Assembly: GCF_000705555.1 (NCBI RefSeq)
Contig: NZ_JMQN01000013.1
Location: 248,001 to 312,000 of the forward strand
Length of the DNA: 64,000 bases
Source of the DNA: Marinobacterium lacunae
GTDB taxonomy: Bacteria > Pseudomonadota > Gammaproteobacteria > Pseudomonadales > Balneatricaceae
Reading direction: 5' to 3'
Position numbers and translations under genes: made by a program. The notes beneath the pieces were generated by a model. It saw only the letters and a program-made list of their open reading frames with translations, did not search any database and was not told the DNA's origin. Below, piece by piece: positions 26,169 to 35,681 of this stretch. Within the stretch, counting starts at the first letter, position 1, and every line of letters begins with the position of its first letter.

Positions 26169-26723
26169 ATGCAGGTCACTGGAGTACCACCCAGCGTTAA
26201 AGTATGGGATCCGATTGTCCGTGTTTTTCACTGGTCACTGGTACTGAGTTTTGCAGTGGCCTGGATCAGCGCCGACGAATGGCAGGATCTTCACGAGGTC
26301 TGCGGCTACATCGTCGCATCGCTCATAACGATCAGAGTCATATGGGGGCTGATCGGCACGCGCTACGCCCGCTTCAACCATTTTGTCCGCCACCCCGGCA
26401 AGGTTATCGCCTATCTGCGGGATATCCGCCATGCCCGCGAAGCCCGCTATATCGGTCACAATCCGGCCGGAGGTATGATGGTGGTCGTCCTGCTGATCGG
26501 CTTGGCGGCCCTGACCTTCAGCGGCTGGCTCGGCACCACCGACCGTTTCTGGGGCGTGGATTGGGTCGGGGAGCTGCATGAGCTCATCGGCAACCTGATC
26601 CTGATGCTGGTGGGCCTGCACGTTGCAGGTGTTGTGCTGGCGAGCCTGCGTCACCGGGAAAGTCTGGTCAAGTCGATGCTGACCGGTCGCAAACGCAGCG
26701 CCATGCCTCAGGATATCGACTGA
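26169..26723 (+). CDS. Cytochrome b561 family di-haem membrane protein
   Basis: A 184-residue protein with four transmembrane helices and histidines placed for two b haems: HW near residue 21, LHEVCGY near 40, and GELHELIGN plus GLHVAG near 140-158. Such proteins carry electrons between quinol and periplasmic or membrane partners. GTRYARF and the NPAGG loop are typical of the nickel-dependent hydrogenase-like cytochrome b subgroup. Co-transcribed with pepSY and followed by a terminator. Confidence 0.88.
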   Translation: MQVTGVPPSVKVWDPIVRVFHWSLVLSFAVAWISADEWQDLHEVCGYIVASLITIRVIWGLIGTRYARFNHFVRHPGKVIAYLRDIRHAREARYIGHNPAGGMMVVVLLIGLAALTFSGWLGTTDRFWGVDWVGELHELIGNLILMLVGLHVAGVVLASLRHRESLVKSMLTGRKRSAMPQDID

Positions 26724-26736
26724 ACCTGCAAACACC

Positions 26737-26769
26737 GCCCCGCCCGATACATCGGTGCGGGGCTGTTTT
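26737..26769 (+). terminator. Intrinsic terminator after cytochrome b561
   Basis: GCCCCGC (26737-26743) pairs with GCGGGGC (26757-26763), with an inner CCGAT/ATCGG stem, followed by TGTTTTA. Confidence 0.85.
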
Positions 26770-26804
26770 ACACTGAAGGGACAAACAGCGTTTGGACCCT
26801 TGTT

Positions 26805-27770
26805 GTGAAGATAACCTTTCTAGGCACCTCCTCCGGCGCACCGACCCGCCACCGCAATGTCAGCGCCACAGCGGTTCAGCCCGAGCGCGGCAAACCCTGG
26901 GTACTGATCGACTGTGGCGAGGCAACCCAGCATCAACTGCTGCGCACACGGCTCTCACCACTGCAGCTGTCGGCCATTCTGATCACCCACGTTCACGGCG
27001 ATCACTGTTATGGACTGCCGGGGCTGCTGGCCTCCTGCCAGCTCAACGGCCGCAAGGCACCCTTGACGCTGGTGGGGCCGCACGCTATCTGGCGCTACCT
27101 GCAAGCGGTCATCGAATGTACCGAGATGCGCATCGACTATCCGATCGAGTTCATCCCGGTTGACGGCACACTCGATCTTGAAGCCGCGGGGTTCAGAATA
27201 CAGGCGTGTGCATTGAGCCACCGCACCGAGTGCTGGGCGTACAGACTTGAAGAGTGCGAGATTCCGTTACAGCTCGACGTGCAACGGCTCAAGGACGAAG
27301 GCGTGTCGCCCGGACCTGAGTATGCGCAGCTGCAGCAGGGCAGGGATCTTCAGCTGCCCGATGGCCGCTGGCTGCGCAGTGCCGATTACACCCGCCCCTC
27401 CAGAGCGCCCCGCGTGGCCGTGATCGCCGGTGACAACGACAGCCCCGAGCGCCTCACCGGACTGTGTGCCGATGCAGCCCTGCTGGTGCACGAGGCGACC
27501 TATACCGCCGATGTGCTTGAGCAGGTCGGGCCTGAGCCCCAGCACAGTTGCGCAGCGCAAGTGGCACGTTTCGCCGAATCCCGAGGTATTCCCAACCTGA
27601 TTCTGACGCACTTCAGCCCCCGCTACCTGCGCAAGGCACGCCGTCGCGGCGACCGACAGATCAGCGAGATCAAAACCGAGGCTCGGACGCATTACAGCGG
27701 CCAGTTGCAGCTGGCCGAGGATTTCGCCTGCTGGCTGATCAGTCGCGACGGGCTTTTGCTGCCGCTGTAG
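26805..27770 (+). CDS. rnz: Ribonuclease Z (tRNA 3' processing)
   Basis: A 321-residue metallo-beta-lactamase-fold nuclease that trims 3' tails of tRNA precursors. The N-terminus FLGTSSGAPT is diagnostic, followed by the zinc motif THVHGDH near residue 64, a C-proximal DNDSPE segment, HEATYT and LTHFSPRY. The start is GTG at 26805 with no strong ribosome site. The sequence is of the short RNase Z (RnZ/ElaC) class. Confidence 0.93.
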   Translation: MKITFLGTSSGAPTRHRNVSATAVQPERGKPWVLIDCGEATQHQLLRTRLSPLQLSAILITHVHGDHCYGLPGLLASCQLNGRKAPLTLVGPHAIWRYLQAVIECTEMRIDYPIEFIPVDGTLDLEAAGFRIQACALSHRTECWAYRLEECEIPLQLDVQRLKDEGVSPGPEYAQLQQGRDLQLPDGRWLRSADYTRPSRAPRVAVIAGDNDSPERLTGLCADAALLVHEATYTADVLEQVGPEPQHSCAAQVARFAESRGIPNLILTHFSPRYLRKARRRGDRQISEIKTEARTHYSGQLQLAEDFACWLISRDGLLLPL

Positions 27771-27862
27771 TCGAGGGCCTCCACATCATGCGTAAGCAAA
27801 AATCCAAAAAGCCTCTGGTAGAGTACAAGTAGCTAACAGATACACGCCGGAGAGCAGAGCCC

Positions 27863-28732
27863 ATGTCGAGCAGCCCGTCCCTGTTCCACTTTATTCACCG
27901 CCACCCCCGTCTGCTGGTCTTGACCGGCGCCGGTATCAGCACCGATTCGGGCATCCCCGATTACCGTGACCGTGACGGCCAGTGGAAGCGCAAGCAGCCG
28001 GTTCAACACGCTGACTTCATGCACAGCCATTCCACGCGCCAGCGGTACTGGGGACGCAGCCTGATCGGCTGGCCGGTGATGCAGAAAGCGCGTCCCAATC
28101 GGGCCCACGAAGCACTGGCATTGCTTGAGCAACGGGGTCACATCGAGCTGCTGGTGACCCAGAATGTCGATGGTCTGCATCAGCGCGCCGGTTCGCAGGC
28201 GGTGATCGACCTGCACGGACGTGCCGACGCCGTGATCTGCATGGGCTGTAACTACCAATGCAGCCGCGACGAGGTCCATGAACGCTCGGCCCGACTGAAC
28301 CCTGACTTCAGCGGCTTTACTGCTGCCACGGCGCCCGACGGCGATGCCGATCTTGAGGTGGATTTCAGCGACTTCGAAGTACCGCACTGCCCGCACTGTG
28401 GCGGCATTCTCAAACCCGATGTGGTGTTCTTCGGCGACAACGTGCCCAAATCCCGTGTTCAGCACGCGCTCGATGCCCTGCAACGCGCCGATGCGCTGCT
28501 GGTGGTCGGCTCATCGTTGATGGTCTATTCGGGATTTCGCTTCTGTCGACGCGCTAAGGAGTGGGGGAAACCGATCGCCGCCCTGACGCTGGGCAAGACG
28601 CGGGCCGATGCACTGCTTGATCTGAAGCTCGATGCCCCTATTGGTCCGACACTGGAGCAACTGCTGGCAACATGGGTCAGCCCCGGGGGCCAGGCTCAGG
28701 TCAGCACGCCGGACGCCGGTGTAGTCAAATAG
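27863..28732 (+). CDS. Class II (SIRT4-like) NAD-dependent sirtuin deacylase
   Basis: A 289-residue Sir2 protein that removes acyl groups from lysine with NAD, or transfers ADP-ribose. Motifs: GAGISTDSGIPDYRD near residue 22, TQNVDGLHQRAG near 94, catalytic His in DLHGRAD, and two zinc-binding CxxC pairs (CMGC about 126, CPHC about 176). GIPDYRD (rather than GIPTFRG) marks the SIRT4-like class II. It ends inside the convergent cobS gene, with 37 bases of overlap. Note that E. coli calls its unrelated-class sirtuin CobB; here the neighbour is the real cobalamin operon. Confidence 0.92.
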   Translation: MSSSPSLFHFIHRHPRLLVLTGAGISTDSGIPDYRDRDGQWKRKQPVQHADFMHSHSTRQRYWGRSLIGWPVMQKARPNRAHEALALLEQRGHIELLVTQNVDGLHQRAGSQAVIDLHGRADAVICMGCNYQCSRDEVHERSARLNPDFSGFTAATAPDGDADLEVDFSDFEVPHCPHCGGILKPDVVFFGDNVPKSRVQHALDALQRADALLVVGSSLMVYSGFRFCRRAKEWGKPIAALTLGKTRADALLDLKLDAPIGPTLEQLLATWVSPGGQAQVSTPDAGVVK

Positions 28733-29472
28733 GCCAACGATGCCGCCAGCAGCAGCGCGCTTTCGCTCAACTCGATCAGCGCGCCGGCGGTGTCTCCGGT
28801 CACGCCCTGCAATCGGCGCAACATCAGGGCCCGGCCGGCCCAGTACAGAGACACCGGTAACAGCAACCACAGCGGACTGATCAGCAACAGCACCAGAGCG
28901 ATCACGGCAACCAAGATCACGACGGCGGTTATCGACAACGCTTGGAGCATCTCGCTGGCAATACCGCCACGTCGTGCGTAGGGCGTCTGCACCAGTAGCA
29001 TCAGTGCCGATGCCCGCGCCGCGACCGGCGCCATCACCAATGCTAACCAGCCCCCCTCCTGAGGCAGTACTGCCATCAGCAGGCTCCACTTCAGTAACAG
29101 CTGCAACAACAACGCGATCGTGCCACTGGCACCGATATGGGGGTCCTTCATGATTGCGAGCGTCCGCTCGCGATCACCGAGCCCGCCCATCCAGCCATCG
29201 GCGCTATCGGCCAGACCATCGAGATGAAGCCCGCCGGTTACACCACACCACAACAGCAGCAGCAGCGTCGCCTGCAACTCAAGCGGCAGGCCGGTGGTCA
29301 ACCTCGCACCCAGGCACAAAAGCGCTCCGATCAAGCCGCCTACTGCCGGGTAGTAGAGCATCGCCAACGCCTGTGTGCGTCGATCCGGCGGTGCCGACAG
29401 CTGCACCGGTATCAGGGTCAGGAATTGCAGGGCACAGGCAAAGGCGTCCAGTTGTCGGCGCAGCTGAATCAC
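28696..29472 (-). CDS. cobS: Adenosylcobinamide-GDP ribazoletransferase CobS
   Basis: Joins adenosylcobinamide-GDP with alpha-ribazole (phosphate) to make cobalamin (phosphate), the last assembly step; integral membrane protein. The 258 residues contain several hydrophobic helices and the diagnostic GGLHLDGLADSADGW near residue 82, whose aspartates bind the metal. CobV in Pseudomonas naming. Last gene of the operon, its ATG overlapping the cobC stop by four bases. No terminator is evident, since the 3' end runs into the sirtuin gene. Confidence 0.95.
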   Translation of the reverse strand: MIQLRRQLDAFACALQFLTLIPVQLSAPPDRRTQALAMLYYPAVGGLIGALLCLGARLTTGLPLELQATLLLLLWCGVTGGLHLDGLADSADGWMGGLGDRERTLAIMKDPHIGASGTIALLLQLLLKWSLLMAVLPQEGGWLALVMAPVAARASALMLLVQTPYARRGGIASEMLQALSITAVVILVAVIALVLLLISPLWLLLPVSLYWAGRALMLRRLQGVTGDTAGALIELSESALLLAASLAYLTTPASGVLT

Positions 29473-30020
29473 TGATCGATATCCTCAAAGAGGTGCAACG
29501 AGCCATGTTTCGGCATGCACTCGAACAGCTGCTCGCGTGGCAGGCGCTCGATCAGACTGCGCATCACACAGATCACCCCGCCATGGCAGATCAACAATAC
29601 CCGCCCTGTGTACATACGCTTGAGGTCATCTAGACAGGACTCAAGACGGGTAAAGAACGCCGGCATACTCTCGGCACCCGGCGGAGGGTAGCGCCAGGGG
29701 TCGCTCCAAAACCGTGACAGTGCCTGTGGATAACGCTCATAGAGCTCTTCGCCGGTCATGCCGTCCCACTCGCCGAAATCATATTCGGCGATGCGTGGCT
29801 CGATGCTCAGCCGATCGTCATCGGCCCACGCCCTGGCAAAGTCGAGACAGCGCGAACGGGGTGAGCTGATGATCGCATCGTATTGATCGGCAGAACGCTG
29901 ACTCAAACCCTCGTGCATCTGCTGCCAGCCACGCTCGTTCAGCGGCGCATCGGTGCGCCCTAGATAACATCGGCCACGGATGGTTTCACCGTGACGCAGC
30001 AGCTCAAGCGTCAGACTCAC
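29469..30020 (-). CDS. cobC: Alpha-ribazole-5'-phosphate phosphatase CobC (histidine phosphatase family)
   Basis: Removes phosphate from alpha-ribazole phosphate or cobalamin phosphate. A 183-residue phosphoglycerate-mutase-fold protein with LLRHGETIRGRCYLGRTD at the start (catalytic His), the second conserved Arg in SSPRSR, DFGEWDGM and the late His in ICHGGV. I chose GTG at 30020 because it overlaps the cobT stop as GTGA, matching the other junctions; the open frame further upstream is not family-like. Confidence 0.9.
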   Translation of the reverse strand: MSLTLELLRHGETIRGRCYLGRTDAPLNERGWQQMHEGLSQRSADQYDAIISSPRSRCLDFARAWADDDRLSIEPRIAEYDFGEWDGMTGEELYERYPQALSRFWSDPWRYPPPGAESMPAFFTRLESCLDDLKRMYTGRVLLICHGGVICVMRSLIERLPREQLFECMPKHGSLHLFEDIDQ

Positions 30021-31105
30021 AGACTGGCTCCCGATACAGCGGCTTCCTCGAACGTCGACATCTGGGCGTGCAGTGTGCAGGCCATGCGCAACAGCGGTAT
30101 TGCCACCGCCGCGCCGCTGCCCTCGCCCAGGCGCATGCCCAGATCCAGTAACGGAAAGGAGGGGAGATGATCCAGCAGGCGTGCATAACCGGGTTCGGCA
30201 GAGCAGTGGGAAAAAAGCAGCCAATCGCCAAGCTGGGGCTGCAGACGGCAGCCAAGCAACGCCGCCACGGTGCAGATAAAACCATCGACCAACACGGGTA
30301 CGCCCTGTTGAGCGCACTGCAGATACGCTCCGCACAGCGCCGCTATTTCAAACCCACCCAGACAACGCAACATCTCCAGCGGATCGACCGGTTGCGGTTT
30401 ATGCAGCGCCAGCGCCCGCTCGATAACCGCCACCTTGCGTGCGATACCCGCGCCATCAATGCCGGTGCCGGGCCCGACCAAGTCAGTGACCGGCAGCCCC
30501 ATAAGGGCCGCCGCCAGCGCGGTAGCCGGTGTGGTATTGCCGATCCCCATCTCGCCACCGATGAATATATCGATGACCGCTTCACGCGCCTGTGCCTGCT
30601 CAACCGCCAACCGGCCGACATTCATCGCCTGCACCAGTTGCGCCTGCGTCATCGCCGCCTCACGGGCCAGATTGCCGGTCTGCGGCGCGATCACCTGATC
30701 CTCGACGCCTGCAAGCGGCTCCAGCGCGGTCACCGTACCCAGGTTATACACCCGAAGATGCGCATCGAGCGCCTTGGCCGCCACACTGATCGCGGCCCCG
30801 CCGCGGGAGAAATTGACGATCATCTGCCCGGTAACCGCCTGCGGGTAGGCGGATACGCCTTCAGCCGCAACACCGTGATCAGCCGCAAAGACCGCGATCG
30901 ATACCCGATCAGCGCCCGGGCATGCGCGCCCCTGCATCCCGGCCAGACGGACGGCCAGTCGCTCCAGATCACCCAGCGCCCCCTGCGGCTTGGTCAGCTG
31001 CATCTGCCGCGCCTGCGCCGCATTGCGGCTAATCTGATCCAGCGCCGCTACCGGCGCGTCCAGCCAGCTCAAGAATGCCGGATCGTAGCCTGCGTTATCG
31101 ATCAT
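30017..31105 (-). CDS. cobT: Nicotinate-nucleotide:dimethylbenzimidazole phosphoribosyltransferase CobT
   Basis: Activates the lower ligand, making alpha-ribazole phosphate from 5,6-dimethylbenzimidazole and nicotinate mononucleotide. The 362 residues carry FAADHGVAAEGVSAYPQAVT near residue 80, a GGEMGIGNTTPA segment and the catalytic region ending with DLGMRLGEGSGAA. CobU in Pseudomonas naming. It overlaps both neighbours by four bases. Pairing with bluB in the same operon shows that dimethylbenzimidazole is made and used by this cell. Confidence 0.96.
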   Translation of the reverse strand: MIDNAGYDPAFLSWLDAPVAALDQISRNAAQARQMQLTKPQGALGDLERLAVRLAGMQGRACPGADRVSIAVFAADHGVAAEGVSAYPQAVTGQMIVNFSRGGAAISVAAKALDAHLRVYNLGTVTALEPLAGVEDQVIAPQTGNLAREAAMTQAQLVQAMNVGRLAVEQAQAREAVIDIFIGGEMGIGNTTPATALAAALMGLPVTDLVGPGTGIDGAGIARKVAVIERALALHKPQPVDPLEMLRCLGGFEIAALCGAYLQCAQQGVPVLVDGFICTVAALLGCRLQPQLGDWLLFSHCSAEPGYARLLDHLPSFPLLDLGMRLGEGSGAAVAIPLLRMACTLHAQMSTFEEAAVSGASL

Positions 31106-31617
31106 ACGCTGTCCCCTTTCACCACCAGCGGCAGACCCGCCACCATCAACACAACCTGATCGGCCTGCGCCGCGACCGCCTGATGCAGCCAGCCCGACTC
31201 ATCAACAAAACGTCGACTCAACTCGCCCATAGGCACCACACCCATGCCGGTTTCGTTGGAGACCAGAATGATCTCCCCCTTTGCCACTTCAAGCGCCGAT
31301 AACAGGGTCTCGCGATGCACCTGCATATCCCGATCGGCCAGCAGCAGATTGGTCACCCAGAGCGTCAGACAATCCACCAGCAGGCAGATACCTTCGCCCT
31401 GCCGACTACGGATCACTTCGGGGAGCGCCAACGGCTCCTCGACGGTTTGCCAGTTCGAAGGGCGGCGTGCGCGGTGCATCGCCAGACGCTCGCTCATTTC
31501 GCCATCCCGGGCTTCGGCGGTAGCAATATAGACCACCTCCCGACCGGATGCGGCCGCCAACTGCTCGGCGCGGCTGCTTTTGCCGGAGCGGGCGCCTCCG
31601 GTTATGAAACGGATCAT
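31102..31617 (-). CDS. cobU: Adenosylcobinamide kinase / phosphate guanylyltransferase CobU
   Basis: Phosphorylates adenosylcobinamide and then attaches GMP. A 171-residue RecA-like protein with P-loop GGARSGKSS at residues 7-15, [11 protein letters not shown] near 31, and [11 protein letters not shown] near 80, plus [11 protein letters not shown]. CobP in Pseudomonas naming. ATG overlaps the cobQ stop by four bases. Confidence 0.95.
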   Translation of the reverse strand: MIRFITGGARSGKSSRAEQLAAASGREVVYIATAEARDGEMSERLAMHRARRPSNWQTVEEPLALPEVIRSRQGEGICLLVDCLTLWVTNLLLADRDMQVHRETLLSALEVAKGEIILVSNETGMGVVPMGELSRRFVDESGWLHQAVAAQADQVVLMVAGLPLVVKGDSV

Positions 31618-33113
31618 CGCGAGCCCTCCTGATCCAGCGCCAGCAGCGATTTGACGGCCGCTATATCCAGATACTGCTCCAGTGTGTCTGCAACCCGATC
31701 GATGCCCGCCTCCCGCAGCGCCAGGTAGTCGATTCTCCGCGCACGGGCAAGACCTGCCCAGCGCAGAAAGGCTTCGCAGGCCTCCGGTTGCTCAAACAAT
31801 CCATGCAGATAACAACCCGCGACGCGTTCATCGTCGGAGATCGCACCATCGGCCCCCTGGTCCAACACCAAAAGCGGTGCAGCTTCCGCGGCGACCTGAG
31901 TGACACCGCAATGGATCTCATACCCGCGCACCGGTTCATGATCGCCGTTGAGCATCAGGCGACCCCGGGTGTTGCGCAGGGTCTTGTCGGCCTTGAGTTC
32001 GGTCTGGACCGGCAAAAGCCCCAATCCCGCAGAGCAGCCGGCCGGGCCCTCGATACCCAGAGGGTCGTCGACCTGCTCGCCCAGCATCTGGTAGCCACCA
32101 CAGATACCCAGCACGCGGCCACCGTAGCGCAGATGCCGCATCAGGTATGACGCCCAGCCCTGTTCGCGCAGCCAGGCAAGATCGCTGCGCACCGCCTTCG
32201 ATCCGGGCAGAATGACCAGATCGGCGGGTGGCTTCTCCTGATCGGGCCCGACAAAGGTCAGCCGCACCTGCGGATGCAGGCGCAAGGGGTCAAAATCGGT
32301 ATGGTTACTGATGTGGGGCAGAACCGGTACCAGGATGTTCAATGCATCATCGCTTTTCTCCAGCTCGCCAGCGGCGGTATCGATGGCGTCTTCCGCCTCG
32401 AGATGCAAACCATGCAGATACGGCAACACGCCCAGAACCGGCTTGCCCGTGCGCTGCTCGAGCCAGTCGATACCGGGCTGAAGCAGGCCGATATCGCCGC
32501 GAAAGCGGTTGATCACGAACCCCTTGATCCGCGCCTGCTCGGTGGGGCTTAACAACTCCAGAGTACCGACCAGGTGGGCAAACACGCCGCCCTTGTCGAT
32601 GTCGGCAATCAGGATCACCGGACAATCGACCCGCTCGGCAAAGCCCATATTGGCGATATCACGGTCACGCAGATTGATCTCGGCGGGAGAACCGGCGCCC
32701 TCGACCACCACTGCGCGGTAGCGCTGTCGAAGGCGATCGTGAGATTCAGCCACGGCCTGCCAGGCAACCGCCTTATAGTCGTGATAGCGCCCGGCTTCCA
32801 TGTTATCGACCGCGCGACCATGAATGATCACCTGAGCGCCGGTATCGGAGCAGGGTTTGAGCAATACCGGGTTCATGTCGATATGGGGCGACAGACCACA
32901 GGCCTGCGCCTGCACTGCCTGCGCCCGCCCGATCTCGCCGCCCTCGGCCGTCACCGCGCTGTTCAGCGCCATATTCTGGGGCTTGAACGGTGCCACCTCG
33001 ACCCCCAGACGCTTGAGAACACGGCACAGCCCAGCCACCAGCGTACTCTTTCCGGCATCAGACGTGGTGCCCTGCACCATCAATGTACGACCGTAACCCG
33101 TACCACCTGTCAC
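31614..33113 (-). CDS. cobQ: Adenosylcobyric acid synthase CobQ
   Basis: Amidates four carboxyl groups of adenosylcobyrinate a,c-diamide using glutamine and ATP. The 499 residues have a dethiobiotin-synthetase-like domain ([14 protein letters not shown] near 12; [24 protein letters not shown]) and a class I glutaminase domain with nucleophile Cys in [11 protein letters not shown] and His in CYLHGLFE. I chose GTG at 33113, which overlaps the cobD stop as GTGA; the open frame extends upstream to 33152 inside cobD. Confidence 0.95.
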   Translation of the reverse strand: MTGGTGYGRTLMVQGTTSDAGKSTLVAGLCRVLKRLGVEVAPFKPQNMALNSAVTAEGGEIGRAQAVQAQACGLSPHIDMNPVLLKPCSDTGAQVIIHGRAVDNMEAGRYHDYKAVAWQAVAESHDRLRQRYRAVVVEGAGSPAEINLRDRDIANMGFAERVDCPVILIADIDKGGVFAHLVGTLELLSPTEQARIKGFVINRFRGDIGLLQPGIDWLEQRTGKPVLGVLPYLHGLHLEAEDAIDTAAGELEKSDDALNILVPVLPHISNHTDFDPLRLHPQVRLTFVGPDQEKPPADLVILPGSKAVRSDLAWLREQGWASYLMRHLRYGGRVLGICGGYQMLGEQVDDPLGIEGPAGCSAGLGLLPVQTELKADKTLRNTRGRLMLNGDHEPVRGYEIHCGVTQVAAEAAPLLVLDQGADGAISDDERVAGCYLHGLFEQPEACEAFLRWAGLARARRIDYLALREAGIDRVADTLEQYLDIAAVKSLLALDQEGSR

Positions 33114-34120
33114 TCTTTGATCTCCTGTAAAACCCGCTCCAGCCAGCGCCACTGAGTCTCGACACCGGGCAAACCGAACCTGAGCCCAGAGGGCGTCTCG
33201 AACCGACGTACCAGCACAGCGCGCATCGCCAGCCGCTGTCCGAGGTATCGGGCCTCATCTGTCTCGACCCAGGCAAATAGCGCTGTACTGTGCACCGGGT
33301 CTGACAGATAGGTTTGTAACAGGCCTCTCAGGCGCGCCTGCTGGACGATCAAGCGTTCACGTGTGCGCTGCTGCCAGCGCGTATCCTGCAGCGCCTGAGC
33401 GGCCACCCAGCGCGACGGGTGGGCAATGCTCCAGGGGCCAATCACTTTTTCCAGAGCCTCACGCACGGCCTGCTCGGCAAACAGGAAACCGACCCGAAGC
33501 CCGGCCAGACCAAAAAACTTGCCCAGTGAGCGCAGTACAATCAGCCCCGGCGGCATCTCGCCCCTAAGCAGACTGAGTTCAGGCGTGGCATCGATGAACG
33601 CTTCATCGACCACCAACCAACCGCCCCGGCTTGCCAGCGCCTCCCGCCACTGCTCAAGTTGCAGCGGCGTAAAGCGACATGTGCTCGGGTTGCAGGGATT
33701 GATCACCACCAGTACATCAAGTTCCGGGAGATGCGCTTCAATCGCCTGTGCAGGCACCGATACGACCTGATGGCCGTTCACGCGCCAGTGGTAGTCGTGC
33801 TCGGCATACCCCGGCGCCAACACACCGACACGACTGCGGCCGGACAGCTCCCGCCTCAGGCGTGGCAGCAACTCAATGGCCTGCTGCGATCCGGCCAGCG
33901 CCAGCAGGTCAGAACTCCCGTAGTACTCGGCCGCCGCGCTCTCCAGCGCGTCATCGGCCTCCGGCAGACGGGCGAACACGCTCTGCGGGATTCGCGGCAC
34001 CGGCCACCCCTGGGGATTGATACCGGTGGAGAGGTCCAGCCAGGACTCGACCGGTATTCCATAACGTTTTGCCGCAGCGTTCACACCGCCGCCGTGCACC
34101 GGAGGAGTCAGCTCTGCCAC
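33110..34120 (-). CDS. cobD: L-threonine-O-3-phosphate decarboxylase CobD (CobC of Pseudomonas)
   Basis: PLP-dependent fold-type I enzyme giving (R)-1-amino-2-propanol phosphate, the linker of the nucleotide loop. The 336 residues show [15 protein letters not shown] at the start, [28 protein letters not shown] and the PLP-lysine motif [15 protein letters not shown]. The start is uncertain: GTG at 34120 (13-base overlap with cbiB) fits homologues; GTG at 34129 is possible; more upstream codons are not family-like. It is the only junction in the chain that is not a 4-base overlap. Confidence 0.92.
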   Translation of the reverse strand: MAELTPPVHGGGVNAAAKRYGIPVESWLDLSTGINPQGWPVPRIPQSVFARLPEADDALESAAAEYYGSSDLLALAGSQQAIELLPRLRRELSGRSRVGVLAPGYAEHDYHWRVNGHQVVSVPAQAIEAHLPELDVLVVINPCNPSTCRFTPLQLEQWREALASRGGWLVVDEAFIDATPELSLLRGEMPPGLIVLRSLGKFFGLAGLRVGFLFAEQAVREALEKVIGPWSIAHPSRWVAAQALQDTRWQQRTRERLIVQQARLRGLLQTYLSDPVHSTALFAWVETDEARYLGQRLAMRAVLVRRFETPSGLRFGLPGVETQWRWLERVLQEIKE

Positions 34121-35028
34121 ACCAGCCACCCTTGCCCGATCAGTTGCATCATCAGAATCACCGAGAGCCAAAGCATCACGCCACGCCCCACCAGAGCGAT
34201 CGCCCGCTTGAGATCCAAGGCACAGGCCGCAGGCCCTTCGCCGAGCTGGGGTTTGTGCACCCAAATACCGCGATAGCAGGTGGGACCACCCAGCTGCACC
34301 GCCAGTGCACCGGCGCCACTGGCCATCACCGGGCCGCCATTGGGGCTGTCATGAGCACCTGCCTGAGTGCGCCAGCAATGAAAGGCAAGGCGGGCATTCC
34401 CGCACAGGGCATAACTGATCGCAGTCAGGCGCGCCGGAATCAGGCCCACCAGATCATCCAGCCGCGCCGCGGCCCAGCCAAAATGTAGAAAACGCTCGCT
34501 GCGATAGCCCCAGCTGGCGTCCAAAGTGTTGATCAGCCGAAACGCCAACGCCCCGGGCGCCCCGGCAATACAGAACCAGAACAGCGCACCGAACACCGCA
34601 TCGCTGCCATTTTCCAATATAGACTCCACGGCGCTGCGCTCGATATCCAGCGTCGCCTCATCGCGACTGCAGATCCGTGCGGTCAGCGCTCTGGCCTTAT
34701 CGCGATCACCCTGCTCGAGTGCGTTGAAAATCGGCAGCATGTGCGCGCGCAGACTGTTCAGCCCCAATGCAAACCAGAGCGTCAGTACCGACACCAGCAG
34801 CCCCACATAGGGCAACTGGACCAACCAGAGGCACAGCAGCACCGGCGGCAGCACTAGCATCAGTACGGCGAGCACACCCAACAGGCGACGCACGCCCCCA
34901 TTACCGGTGTTGAAGCGGCGCTCGATCCACGCCGTACAGTGTCCGAAACCGACCAGTGGGTGCCAGCGCCTTGGCTCGCCCCACCAGAGGTCGAGCAACA
35001 CCCCGCACAGCAGCAGTGCTGCCGTCAT
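34108..35028 (-). CDS. cbiB: Adenosylcobinamide-phosphate synthase CbiB (CobD of Pseudomonas)
   Basis: Membrane protein that joins aminopropanol phosphate to adenosylcobyric acid. The 306 residues begin ALLLCGVLLDLWWGEPRRWHPLVGFG, the family N-terminus, and keep RFLHFGWAAARLDDLVGLIPARL, HDSPNGGPVMASGAGALAVQLGG and several transmembrane helices. The start is ATG at 35028 with GGAGG eight bases upstream, overlapping the bluB stop by four bases. Confidence 0.95.
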   Translation of the reverse strand: MTAALLLCGVLLDLWWGEPRRWHPLVGFGHCTAWIERRFNTGNGGVRRLLGVLAVLMLVLPPVLLCLWLVQLPYVGLLVSVLTLWFALGLNSLRAHMLPIFNALEQGDRDKARALTARICSRDEATLDIERSAVESILENGSDAVFGALFWFCIAGAPGALAFRLINTLDASWGYRSERFLHFGWAAARLDDLVGLIPARLTAISYALCGNARLAFHCWRTQAGAHDSPNGGPVMASGAGALAVQLGGPTCYRGIWVHKPQLGEGPAACALDLKRAIALVGRGVMLWLSVILMMQLIGQGWLVWQS

Positions 35029-35681
35029 GGCAACACCTCCCCGGCAGGCCAGCGGTTCTCTGCCAGCATCACCGACAGGGGCGCTGCCTTGGTCCACCCC
35101 TCCTGCTCAAGCATCGGTTGATCGTAAAACCTATCCACAGGGCCGATACAGAGGATCGCCACGGCCCGGCTACCCGACGGCATGGCCAACAGATCCGCCA
35201 GCGCATCGGGATCGAACAGCGAGACCCAGCCGACCCCGACACCCTCGGCACGGGCGGCCAGCCAGAGGTTCTGAATCGCGCAGGCAACCGACGCCAGATC
35301 CATCTCCGGCAGCGTCCGGCGGCCGAAAATGTGACGCTCTCGCTGGTCCATCAGCGATACCACCAGCAGCTCGGCGCAGCGGTCGAGCCCCTCGACCTTG
35401 AGCCGCAGAAACTCGGCCTCCCGCTCCCCCAACGCCTTGGCGGTCGCCTGCCGCTCCTGATCAACCAGTGTGCGAATCTCGCCTCTCAGATCGCTATCGG
35501 TGATGCGGATAAAACGCCAAGGCTGCATCAGACCGACACTGGGCGCTTGATGGGCCGCCTGAAGCAGACGTTCCAGCACCCCGGCTTCTAGCGCTTCACC
35601 ACTGAAATGACGCATATCACGGCGTTCGCGGATCGCGCGATACACCGCCTCGCGCTCAACTGCGCTGAACGCCTGACTCAT
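35025..35681 (-). CDS. bluB: 5,6-Dimethylbenzimidazole synthase BluB
   Basis: Flavin-destroying oxygen-dependent enzyme that converts FMNH2 into 5,6-dimethylbenzimidazole. The 218-residue nitroreductase fold has RDMRHFSGE near residue 21, HQAPSVGLMQPWRFI near 43, QRERHIFGRRTLPEMD, and VGWVSLFDP, all characteristic of BluB rather than a general nitroreductase. Its presence means the lower ligand can be made aerobically. Four-base overlaps on both sides. Confidence 0.95.
   Translation of the reverse strand: MSQAFSAVEREAVYRAIRERRDMRHFSGEALEAGVLERLLQAAHQAPSVGLMQPWRFIRITDSDLRGEIRTLVDQERQATAKALGEREAEFLRLKVEGLDRCAELLVVSLMDQRERHIFGRRTLPEMDLASVACAIQNLWLAARAEGVGVGWVSLFDPDALADLLAMPSGSRAVAILCIGPVDRFYDQPMLEQEGWTKAAPLSVMLAENRWPAGEVLP

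Noticed and set aside
27788-27832. 14-codon frame between rnz and the sirtuin gene
   Set aside because: Too short, without ribosome site; likely chance.
30167-31159. Long open frame antisense to cobT
   Set aside because: Complement of a well-supported cobT gene inside an overlapping operon; composition is Arg/Gln-rich shadow sequence.
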